A stretch of DNA of 53,225 nt from the NCBI RefSeq assembly GCF_944324745.1, contig NZ_CALUXO010000053.1, positions 1-53,225 on the forward strand. The letters are read 5' to 3'. Position numbers and translations under genes: made by a program. Positions 16,914-24,001 of the stretch are shown here, in pieces. Position 1 is the first letter of the stretch, and every line of letters begins with the position of its first letter. The DNA comes from an uncultured Thomasclavelia sp. (GTDB taxonomy: Bacteria; Bacillota_I; Bacilli_A; Erysipelotrichales; Coprobacillaceae). Below the pieces are notes generated by a model. That model made no database searches and was not told the origin of the DNA. It worked only from the letters and a program-made list of their open reading frames with translations.

Positions 16914-18405
16914 GAACAACACTCCTTTTCAATAATAATTTTCGATCTATTTTTCCATTTTTATTTAATATAAAATTATCAACTTGTTTAATTTTACTAG
17001 GAATCATATATATCGGTAACTTTTGTTTAAGATCCTGGTAAATAGCCTCTTTTAAACAATCACCTTGATAAAAACAATAAATACGACTTTTTTTATCATC
17101 ATAGACAACACAGCTGCGTATAACACCATTAACACCATTGACTGCCAGTTCAATTTCTTCTAATTCAATTCGATGTCCCTGATGTTTAATTTGAAAATCT
17201 TTACGACCACAAAAATACAAACTGTCATTTTGATCAATGCGTCCTAAATCACCCGTTCGATAAATAATATCAGGATATTTGTCATTTAATGGATTTTGGA
17301 CAAATTTAGTATTAGTTTGTTGTAAATCGTTATAATAACCCAAAGCCAAATTGCCACTAACGACTATTTCGCCAAAATCACTCTCTTGATCATGTTCATC
17401 TAACAAAAATACTCGTCGATTTGAAAAAGGATGATCAATAGGAATTCCCTGTTGATAATCATGATAACAATCAATAATATGATAACTACAGTTACAAGTT
17501 ACTTCAGTTGGTCCATATAAATTAACAAATTCAACTTGTGGTAAACTGCTCATCCATTGTTTTAAATGTGATAATGGCATAACTTCACCACTAAATAATA
17601 CTTTTTTTAAACTTCTGGGTACTTTATAATCTAAACCGTGAAATGATGTAATCAAACATAAAGCCGAAACTGCCCAGATCAAAACAGTTACTTGATGCTG
17701 ACATAAATAATCAATTAATACGACTGGCTGTAAAAACATTTTTTTATCAACAATCACCAAAGTCGCTCCCACTTTTAATGATGTGTAGATATCTTTAACT
17801 GAAACATCAAAATCAAACGGTGCCTGATTAGCCAATATATCTCGATGACCAAATTCAAAAGTTCTGACAAAATCATTGATAAAACTAATTACGCTACGAT
17901 GAGATACGACTACTCCTTTAGGAACACCAGTTGAACCAGAAGTAAAAATTGTATATAACGGATCGATATCTATCATTTTTTGACGAATACTTTTTAGTTT
18001 CTTATAATCACCTGATTGCGTTAGTATTTCTTCAATTAAAACAATCTCTTGTAATCCAAATATTTCTTCAGCCATTTTCAAGTGCTGTTTATCAGTAATC
18101 ACTACCTGACTTTTTAAAATCTGTTTCATTTGTTTTAACCGTGAAACTGGTAAATCAGGATTAAATAAAACATAAAAATTACCTGAATAAACAATCCCTA
18201 AAAAGGATATTAATGTCAAACTGCTTTTTTCCATCAAAACAACAATTGGCTGTTTTGTAAGTTCGTATTTAGCTAGATAACTACCACATATTTGACTTAA
18301 CGTTTCTAGCTTACCGTAAGTAAACGTTCTTTTTTCATCAATAACAGCAACTTTATCTGGTCTAATCTTCGCCTGATATTCTAAATATTCTAATACATTT
18401 TTCAT
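16906..18405 (-). CDS. Amino-acid adenylating ligase (DltA-like A-domain protein)
   Basis: About 499 residues, a stand-alone adenylation enzyme. Core motifs are TSGSTGVPKG (155-164), YGPTE (297-301), YRTGD (382-386) and the C-terminal catalytic Lys485 in NKNGKIDRK. In the pocket-forming segment APFDFDVSVKDIY, Asp200 corresponds to the alpha-amine-binding Asp. Lys204 falls where DltA proteins carry a neutral residue. It should activate an amino acid as adenylate and load the DltC-like carrier. GGAGG precedes the ATG. First gene of the operon. The substrate is not known; an acidic amino acid is inferred from Lys204 and the decarboxylase. Confidence 0.85.
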   Translation of the reverse strand: MKNVLEYLEYQAKIRPDKVAVIDEKRTFTYGKLETLSQICGSYLAKYELTKQPIVVLMEKSSLTLISFLGIVYSGNFYVLFNPDLPVSRLKQMKQILKSQVVITDKQHLKMAEEIFGLQEIVLIEEILTQSGDYKKLKSIRQKMIDIDPLYTIFTSGSTGVPKGVVVSHRSVISFINDFVRTFEFGHRDILANQAPFDFDVSVKDIYTSLKVGATLVIVDKKMFLQPVVLIDYLCQHQVTVLIWAVSALCLITSFHGLDYKVPRSLKKVLFSGEVMPLSHLKQWMSSLPQVEFVNLYGPTEVTCNCSYHIIDCYHDYQQGIPIDHPFSNRRVFLLDEHDQESDFGEIVVSGNLALGYYNDLQQTNTKFVQNPLNDKYPDIIYRTGDLGRIDQNDSLYFCGRKDFQIKHQGHRIELEEIELAVNGVNGVIRSCVVYDDKKSRIYCFYQGDCLKEAIYQDLKQKLPIYMIPSKIKQVDNFILNKNGKIDRKLLLKRSVVHE

Positions 18406-18432
18406 TTTGTCCTCCTTATCTTTACATCTATC

Positions 18433-18486
18433 ACTATAAAACAGCTACCTTTATTAAAGATTTATTGAACCTTAATGTTTGTTAAG
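18433..18486 (-). promoter_or_regulatory. Promoter region of the Dlt-like operon with CTTAA palindrome
   Basis: On the minus strand a -10 TATAGT lies at 18438-18433 without a good -35. CTTAA-N6-TTAAG occurs at 18471-18486, also readable as an imperfect CTTAAC/ATTAAG direct repeat. A weak -35 with an upstream repeat would suit activation by the neighbouring OmpR-type regulator. Confidence 0.35.
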
Positions 18487-18494
18487 ATTTGAAA

Positions 18495-18525
18495 AAAAAC
18501 AACTATCCTCTTTGATAGTTGTTTT
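18495..18525 (-). terminator. Intrinsic terminator after the histidine kinase gene
   Basis: ACAACTATC / GATAGTTGT stem around a six-base loop, extended by A/T pairs, with eight T on the minus strand. It separates the two-component genes from the Dlt-like operon. Confidence 0.85.
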
Positions 18526-20077
18526 ACTTTCGATTAAAAACGATAATAAATTGCGTATGATATGGTTTATCTGGTGGTACTTTAAGGATAATCGTTCCTT
18601 GATGCAGTTCGACAATCTTTTTAGCAATCGATAAACCTAAACCAGTTCCTTTGCCACTGGTTCTGGCCTTATCTGCCATAACAAAGGGTTCAAAGATCGA
18701 TGATGCCAGCTGATGATCGATTCCGATGCCATCATCCCCGATAGTAATGATTATTTGTTTATTAGTTATTTTTAAAGCAACATAGATGGTTGTTCCTTCT
18801 TTATTATATTTTAAACTATTAGAAATTAAATTATCTAATAGACGATTAATTAGTTTAGTATCAAGTTCAAAATAAATGGGTTCATCAGGAATATCAACTT
18901 CTAAATTAAATCTCGATGCAATAATTTCATTATATTTTTGTATCAACATTAATTTTAAGGTTTCACATAGTTCGACTTGTTTTAATTCTATTTGATATTT
19001 AGGATGATCCATGGAAACATAATCAAATAATGTATTGATTAAACCAATTGCATCATCGGCTTTTTTTATCATTATACGTAAATATTTTTCAGCCTGCTTA
19101 TCATCAATCTTGTTATCAATAAAAGCTTTAGCATAACCTTGAACAACTGTCAGTGGTGTTTTTAGATCATGGGATATATCGACGATTAACTGTTCTTTTT
19201 CTTGCCTTGCTGTTTTTAAACGTTCTAACAGATCACGAAACTTGTCTAACACCGTTTGGAATTCACTTGGTAAATGATTATTCTCCACTATTAAATTACC
19301 GTTTTGACATGAATCAATAGCTTTATTTAATGGCATAACTAGTTTTTTGATTTTTCTTGCAAATAATAAACTTTGAACAATTGCTACTAACAAGATAACA
19401 ACTGCGGCGATTAACCAAAGCCAGTTTGTTTCTATAACTACTTTTTCATAAGTTAGATCATTGATTATCGGTGAGATAAATACCAGGGTTCTTTCATCAT
19501 CATTAACAGTAGTATATGAAGTTTTTGTAATTTCATGTTTATTATCATAAAAACCTTTCAAATAATAAAATTCTTTTTTCGTTAACTGTTGTTTATCATT
19601 AAACAAAGTTCCACTAACAATTATCAAATCTTGGTCTAAAACACACTCATCAATAATATACTCCTGTTCATCATCTTGACCATATAAAGTAACATAATAC
19701 AGTTTTTGATTAGTATCTTGATCAATACCCTGATAAACTGAATATGACATCGATTCTTGATTATCATTAATATAAACCAAGTCAGTGTAGCTAACATTTT
19801 CAACTACTTCCTGTCTAGTTCCATAAAGAACTTTTCCATTTTCATCAAAAATAATAAAATCACAGTTTCTAAGCCTATTGGCATCAATTTGAGCAAACTG
19901 ATCATTTTCTAATTCTGTTTGATATTCATATAAAGTATCAATTGTAGGAAAAGCATTTGTAAGATGATTACTAATCCAATAATTAAATAAAATATAAATT
20001 CCTAATAATAAAATGGAATATAAAAAGAATTGTCGTAAACAGATCGTAACAAAACTTCGTTTACGTCTTATTTTCAA
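18524..20077 (-). CDS. Sensor histidine kinase
   Basis: About 517 residues. The order is: a basic start, membrane helix 1 (about 10-32), an extracytoplasmic domain of about 185 residues, membrane helix 2 (WLWLIAAVVILLVAIV), a HAMP-like linker, HisKA with DISHDLKTPLTVVQGYAK, and HATPase with NLISNSLKYN, GDDGIGID and GKGTGLGLSIAKK. It phosphorylates the response regulator encoded just upstream in response to an envelope signal that I cannot name. The start is uncertain. I chose TTG at 20077, which overlaps the regulator by 17 bases; an ATG at 20131 would overlap by 71 bases. Confidence 0.88.
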   Translation of the reverse strand: MKIRRKRSFVTICLRQFFLYSILLLGIYILFNYWISNHLTNAFPTIDTLYEYQTELENDQFAQIDANRLRNCDFIIFDENGKVLYGTRQEVVENVSYTDLVYINDNQESMSYSVYQGIDQDTNQKLYYVTLYGQDDEQEYIIDECVLDQDLIIVSGTLFNDKQQLTKKEFYYLKGFYDNKHEITKTSYTTVNDDERTLVFISPIINDLTYEKVVIETNWLWLIAAVVILLVAIVQSLLFARKIKKLVMPLNKAIDSCQNGNLIVENNHLPSEFQTVLDKFRDLLERLKTARQEKEQLIVDISHDLKTPLTVVQGYAKAFIDNKIDDKQAEKYLRIMIKKADDAIGLINTLFDYVSMDHPKYQIELKQVELCETLKLMLIQKYNEIIASRFNLEVDIPDEPIYFELDTKLINRLLDNLISNSLKYNKEGTTIYVALKITNKQIIITIGDDGIGIDHQLASSIFEPFVMADKARTSGKGTGLGLSIAKKIVELHQGTIILKVPPDKPYHTQFIIVFNRK

Positions 20078-20759
20078 TTTTATAACCCAGCCCTCTAATT
20101 GTTTTAATATATTTAGGATTTGTTGGATCATCTTCAATTTTAGAACGAATATTTGAAATATGAACCATCATGGTATTATCATCATTATCATATAGCTCAC
20201 CATTAATACAACTATATAGCTGAGCTTTAGTAAAAACTCGTTCTGGTTCTTTCATCATCTTAGCTAATATTTTTAATTCCGTTACTGTTAATGAAACTAC
20301 TATACCATTTTTCTTTAATCTAAATTTATCTAAATCAAAATCTAGTTCTCCTAAGATTAAATGATTATCTTGTTTGTTTTGGGTTTCTATTTGATAATTA
20401 TAACGTCTTAACATTGCATTAACATAAGCCAATACTTCTAAAGGATTAAATGGTTTGGTAATATAGCCATCTGCTCCTAAATCTAAACTAGTAATTCGAT
20501 CAACATCCATCGTTCGGGCTGAAATAATAATAATTGGAAAATTTTTAATTTTTCGAACTTCTTTAATAAACTCATAACCATTCATCACTGGCATCATAAT
20601 ATCAACTAAAGCAATTGATATATCTTGCTTACGAATAATTTCCAGTCCTTCTTCACCATTAAAAGCCGTATAAACATTAAAATCTTGCCCATCAAAATAT
20701 AACAGTAATAATTCAACGATATCTTGATCATCTTCTACTATCAGCACATTCGGTTTCAT
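20061..20759 (-). CDS. OmpR-family response regulator
   Basis: About 232 residues. The receiver domain has acidic residues at VEDDQD, the phosphoacceptor Asp53 in LVDIMMPVMNG, and the Lys of YITKPF. A C-terminal winged helix (about 130-230) ends in TIRGLGYKIE. AGGAGG precedes the ATG. It pairs with the overlapping histidine kinase gene. Its position between the PPTase and the Dlt-like operon suggests control of that operon; dlt genes in several Firmicutes are controlled by such systems. Confidence 0.93.
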   Translation of the reverse strand: MKPNVLIVEDDQDIVELLLLYFDGQDFNVYTAFNGEEGLEIIRKQDISIALVDIMMPVMNGYEFIKEVRKIKNFPIIIISARTMDVDRITSLDLGADGYITKPFNPLEVLAYVNAMLRRYNYQIETQNKQDNHLILGELDFDLDKFRLKKNGIVVSLTVTELKILAKMMKEPERVFTKAQLYSCINGELYDNDDNTMMVHISNIRSKIEDDPTNPKYIKTIRGLGYKIENKT

Positions 20760-20835
20760 TAATAATTCCTCCTGTTCTTTAGTATAGCGAATCTAATTCT
20801 AAAAAAGATTATTTCAAAACTAAAGGAAATAAATA

Positions 20836-20861
20836 ATTCCCTTAATTTTTCTTAAGGGAAT
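20836..20861 (-). terminator. Hairpin at the end of the PPTase gene
   Basis: ATTCCCTTAA / TTAAGGGAAT stem with a six-base loop. It includes the last codons of the PPTase gene. The following sequence is AT-rich rather than a pure T run. Confidence 0.55.
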
Positions 20862-21465
20862 CTACTTGCTTAAATTGAATATCTACTAAATTATCGGTAG
20901 CTAGACAAAATAAATAATTACTAGCGATTATTTTTTGATAATAATATATATTATCAACTTTCCATTTTATTAATTTTGAATCTACAGTAAACAAAGCATC
21001 GTTATCGAGTAAACAACTAAATCGATCAAAAGTATTGCTAATACCACTGCCCAAATATTTAACATAACTTTCTTTAGCACACCAGATTTGAAAAAAGCTT
21101 TGTTTTATGTCTAAACTATTATTAAGATAATTAATTTCGCTAGGATTAAAAAAACGTTTTGCTAGTTTTAAATAATGGTCATTACTATTTTTTTTCTTTA
21201 ATTCCATTAATTGGACATCAATACCTAAATTTTGATGACCAAAAGCAACCAGCCAATAAAGACCACTATGAGAAATTGAAAAATGAATTTGGGGATATTT
21301 AATATTTGATGGCTTACCTCGATCGTTATACGTAATTTGCCAGTCATTTTTATTTAAGACTAATCCAAGTGTTTTAAAATAATCTTGGGCCATTAAAAAT
21401 AATAATTCATGTGAAGCTATCTTAGCTTCATTTTTTACTATATATACTATTACAGCATTTTCCAT
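20842..21465 (-). CDS. Sfp-type 4'-phosphopantetheinyl transferase
   Basis: About 207 residues. Family motifs are GKPS then HFSISHSG, the Mg-binding LGIDVQ, RFFNPSE, and FFQIWCAKESYVKYLGSG. It moves phosphopantetheine from CoA to a carrier-protein Ser. The class is Sfp-like rather than the short AcpS, so broad carrier use is expected; the DltC-like carrier nearby is an obvious substrate. No strong ribosome site is present. The ATG at 21465 has a TGGA seven bases upstream; an ATG at 21477 is also possible. It starts about 20 bases after the PrsW terminator. Confidence 0.88.
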   Translation of the reverse strand: MENAVIVYIVKNEAKIASHELLFLMAQDYFKTLGLVLNKNDWQITYNDRGKPSNIKYPQIHFSISHSGLYWLVAFGHQNLGIDVQLMELKKKNSNDHYLKLAKRFFNPSEINYLNNSLDIKQSFFQIWCAKESYVKYLGSGISNTFDRFSCLLDNDALFTVDSKLIKWKVDNIYYYQKIIASNYLFCLATDNLVDIQFKQVDSLKKN

Positions 21466-21484
21466 AATAAAATCCATTAGAGAA

Positions 21485-21508
21485 AAAAGTTGATTAAAAT
21501 CAACTTTT
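21485..21508 (-). terminator. Terminator after the PrsW-family gene
   Basis: AAGTTGATT / AATCAACTT stem with A/T extension and a T run on the minus strand. It lies directly between the PrsW stop and the PPTase start. Confidence 0.7.
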
Positions 21509-22725
21509 TATTCAATCATATTCTCTTTCTTTTTAGCTAACATAGCATATTGTGAAACTTGTCGTAACCCGGCATTTAATAACACTAAAACTGTCACCAC
21601 AGCAATAAATGTTAATAACCATTGCACTAAATAAATATCAGCGCCAAAAGTAATTGGCATATCCCAGATAGCATGTAATGCAATAACATAAACTAAAAAT
21701 TTTAAGAATTGACCACTTAAAAGATGTTTGCTGGTAAGCGGTTCTTCTTTTTTAGCTACGATCAAACCAACCCCGGCAATTGCACTCCAAGTAGTATGAC
21801 AGCCAAAAGATAAAATAGATCTTAATAATAAGATATTTAACATCACACTAATTTGACCATTACTATAGATAAAAGCATTAAAAGCATAACCAGCCGTTTC
21901 AAACACGGCAAAACCAGCTCCAACACAAGCACCAATTAACATTCCATTTAAAATGTATTTAGTATTTTTTCTTCTTACATAAAAAATTACAACGGCTATC
22001 TTTCCAATTTCTTCAATAATTCCTACTAAAATAGCTCCAATATAATCAAGCTGCTCAACATTAATAATTTCATAAAGAATTAAAGTACAAACTAACGATA
22101 AAGCCCCACCGACAAAAAACATCGTTACCACATCAAATATACTAATATTTCGAGGAACATTGACTTCCCAGAAGAAAATTAATGCTGAAAATGGAACCAT
22201 CAGTGCTCCAATAAAAATTGCTCCAGGAATTGCATTGGTGTTATAAAAATTATTAACCATCACAAATAAAGCAATGAAAACAATTAAAAACATCAAAAAA
22301 ACTCGAGAATATAACCAGGGCTTAGGCCAGCTGGAAACCATATCAGCCTCTTTAGGAGTAGTAGTTTTAGTACCGGTTATAAATAACTCTTCCCGTTCTG
22401 CTACAGAATGTTTCTTAAAAACTTCAGAAAATAATTCCTTTAACTTAATTTCAACTTTACCATCTTCACCAGTCATACTATTAATAGTATTAGTAAAATT
22501 ATCTAGCCCCTTTTTTAAATAAGCTTGAATATTTTCACTATTATTATCATTGACTAACTTAGCCCCACAACTAGGACAATAATTCATTACACCGGTATAT
22601 GGCTTGCCACATTTATAACAATAGTGAACTTTGTTATCTTCTACCTTATTTTCATGACCACAATATTTACAAAACTTAGCATTTGCATCAATTGTTCTGC
22701 CACAATTGGAACATACTTTTTCCAT
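21508..22725 (-). CDS. PrsW-family intramembrane metalloprotease with N-terminal zinc ribbons
   Basis: About 405 residues. Two zinc ribbons lie at residues 4-60: CSNCG...CKYCG, then CYKCG...CPSCG. A linker and about eight membrane helices follow. PrsW-type motifs are EEIGK, FAVFETAGYAF and HAIWD, with the His in FGCHTTW. In Bacillus PrsW starts degradation of the anti-sigma factor RsiW. The target here is unknown, and some family members with zinc ribbons have no assigned substrate. AAGGTG precedes the ATG at 22725. Confidence 0.85.
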   Translation of the reverse strand: MEKVCSNCGRTIDANAKFCKYCGHENKVEDNKVHYCYKCGKPYTGVMNYCPSCGAKLVNDNNSENIQAYLKKGLDNFTNTINSMTGEDGKVEIKLKELFSEVFKKHSVAEREELFITGTKTTTPKEADMVSSWPKPWLYSRVFLMFLIVFIALFVMVNNFYNTNAIPGAIFIGALMVPFSALIFFWEVNVPRNISIFDVVTMFFVGGALSLVCTLILYEIINVEQLDYIGAILVGIIEEIGKIAVVIFYVRRKNTKYILNGMLIGACVGAGFAVFETAGYAFNAFIYSNGQISVMLNILLLRSILSFGCHTTWSAIAGVGLIVAKKEEPLTSKHLLSGQFLKFLVYVIALHAIWDMPITFGADIYLVQWLLTFIAVVTVLVLLNAGLRQVSQYAMLAKKKENMIE

Positions 22726-22799
22726 CAAATCACCTTCTTTTTTACTACATTATATACTATATTTAAACAAACGACTATCATTTTTATCTTTACAAAAAA

Positions 22800-22823
22800 C
22801 AAGCAGATAAAATTATCTGCTTG
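22800..22823 (-). terminator. Terminator after the GNAT gene
   Basis: CAAGCAGATAA / TTATCTGCTTG, an 11-bp perfect stem, followed by TTTTTTG on the minus strand. Confidence 0.85.
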
Positions 22824-22831
22824 CAACCAAA

Positions 22832-23326
22832 CTATAACTCCAATTTAAAACTAATATCACCTAAAATTTTAGATGAATCAAATTGTTTAAAATTCATACT
22901 TTCTAATAATCTAATCGAACGATAATTATCATCATAAACATGAGCAAAAACCATTTTAAAGCCATATTCTTCTTTTAAAACACGCAATAATACCTTCAGG
23001 GTTTCTCTTGCATAACCATGATGCCAATAAGTACTATCGAAAGTATAACCAATAATCAAACTTTTTTCATCAATAACTTCTAAATAATAATCACCGATCA
23101 TTTCCTCATTTTCTTTTAAAATAACTGCTAAATGATAATTGCCGATCTTTCCTTCAAAAGGATGCTTTAAACAATATTCAACTCTTTTTACCGCTTTTTT
23201 ATAAGGATAACGCCACCATGACTGGTAAAAAGCCACTTCTTTTTTATTACGATATTCACTCATCCTTACAGCATCTTCGCGTTGTAATTCCCTAAGATAT
23301 AAACGCTGGGTATCAATCCTTTCCAT
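22832..23326 (-). CDS. GNAT N-acetyltransferase (RimJ/RimL-like)
   Basis: About 164 residues. It starts RIDTQRLYLRELQREDA, typical of the RimJ/RimL and spermidine-acetyltransferase branch. The acetyl-CoA region is near HHGYARETLKVLLR, and the closing motif NYRSIRLLESMNF is well kept. It should transfer acetyl from acetyl-CoA to an amine of unknown identity. The ATG at 23326 follows GGAGTG; the preceding TTG is less well spaced. It is a single-gene unit with its own promoter and terminator. Confidence 0.88.
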   Translation of the reverse strand: MERIDTQRLYLRELQREDAVRMSEYRNKKEVAFYQSWWRYPYKKAVKRVEYCLKHPFEGKIGNYHLAVILKENEEMIGDYYLEVIDEKSLIIGYTFDSTYWHHGYARETLKVLLRVLKEEYGFKMVFAHVYDDNYRSIRLLESMNFKQFDSSKILGDISFKLEL

Positions 23327-23349
23327 CAAGTCACTCCAATCTAACTTTT

Positions 23350-23378
23350 ATCATACACCAACCAGTAGTTAATTACAA
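23350..23378 (-). promoter_or_regulatory. Promoter of the GNAT gene
   Basis: TTGTAA (23378-23373), 17 bases, TATGAT (23355-23350) on the minus strand, about 24 bases before the ATG. Confidence 0.6.
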
Positions 23379-23689
23379 TTAAGCCGAATCTAAAAATAAG
23401 TAAAAATTTGATTTTAATTCACAAATTAATTTACTTTAATGTCTTTTGTTTATAATATTGTTGCATTGTTAATTCATCGTGCTATCGAAACTGTTAATTA
23501 AATGGTAAGCAATCTGCCAATTATATCAAATCAAATATAAAAGTTAAAGCTAATCTGCTTATTTAAAAATGTATCTTGATATAATTAGGTCAGCTGGTTA
23601 GATGATTGTAATATAGCTGGTAGCTACTAATAAAAAAAATATAAAAACATAAAATAATCGGTCTTTTAAAAGAATAATTTTATTTATGT
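23379..23689. other. AT-rich intergenic region without a recognisable gene
   Basis: About 310 bases with stops in all frames and no coding region that I can support. A second promoter-like pair, TTTAAC-N17-TATAAT, reads on the minus strand at 23548-23520 toward the GNAT gene. The plus strand has a short TAGCT/AGCTA inverted repeat near 23620. It may be a decayed gene. Confidence 0.4.
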
Positions 23690-23722
23690 AAAAGAGGTAA
23701 GAACTTATTTCTTACCTCTTTT
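23690..23722 (-). terminator. Terminator after the YgbA-family gene
   Basis: AAAAGAGGTAAGAA / TTCTTACCTCTTTT, a 14-bp perfect stem spanning the stop codon. It is followed by an AT-rich tract on the minus strand. Confidence 0.75.
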
Positions 23723-24001
23723 GGCTTGCAGAGTATTGATCATATGTCTAATAGCAATAATCGGATGCTTATAAATCATCCTTGGTCCCGCATATTTCAT
23801 GACTTCACGAATTTTTTGTCGATAACTTGGAGCATAGCAATGGATCGGACAGCTGGAACAAAAAGTTTTTTCAGCTTTACGGGGACAGCGATCAATTCTT
23901 TGGTAAGCATAATTTTTTAACTCAGTCAAATCCTCATGATTGCCTTTTTCATACATTTCAATCATTAAAGTAATCATTTCTTTTTCCTGCTCGATCGTCA
24001 T
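23705..24001 (-). CDS. YgbA-family (nitrous-oxide-stimulated promoter family) Cys-rich protein
   Basis: Ninety-eight residues. The conserved block is RCPRKAEKTFCSSCPIHCY, four Cys in CxnCxxCxxxC form, followed by YRQKIREVMKYAGPRM and HPIIAIRHM. This matches the YgbA_NO family. E. coli YgbA is linked to recovery from nitric-oxide damage to iron-sulfur proteins; the Cys set could bind metal or a cluster. The start codon overlaps the preceding ABC gene's stop by one base. It is the last gene of a four-gene operon with DUF454 and two CydDC-like transporters. Confidence 0.8.
   Translation of the reverse strand: MTIEQEKEMITLMIEMYEKGNHEDLTELKNYAYQRIDRCPRKAEKTFCSSCPIHCYAPSYRQKIREVMKYAGPRMIYKHPIIAIRHMINTLQAKRGKK

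Noticed and set aside
12934-18405. A standard dltABCD operon for D-alanylation of teichoic acid
   Set aside because: The gene order includes an overlapping PLP decarboxylase, and the ligase has Lys at a specificity position. A plain D-alanine system does not explain these, although D-alanine cannot be fully excluded.
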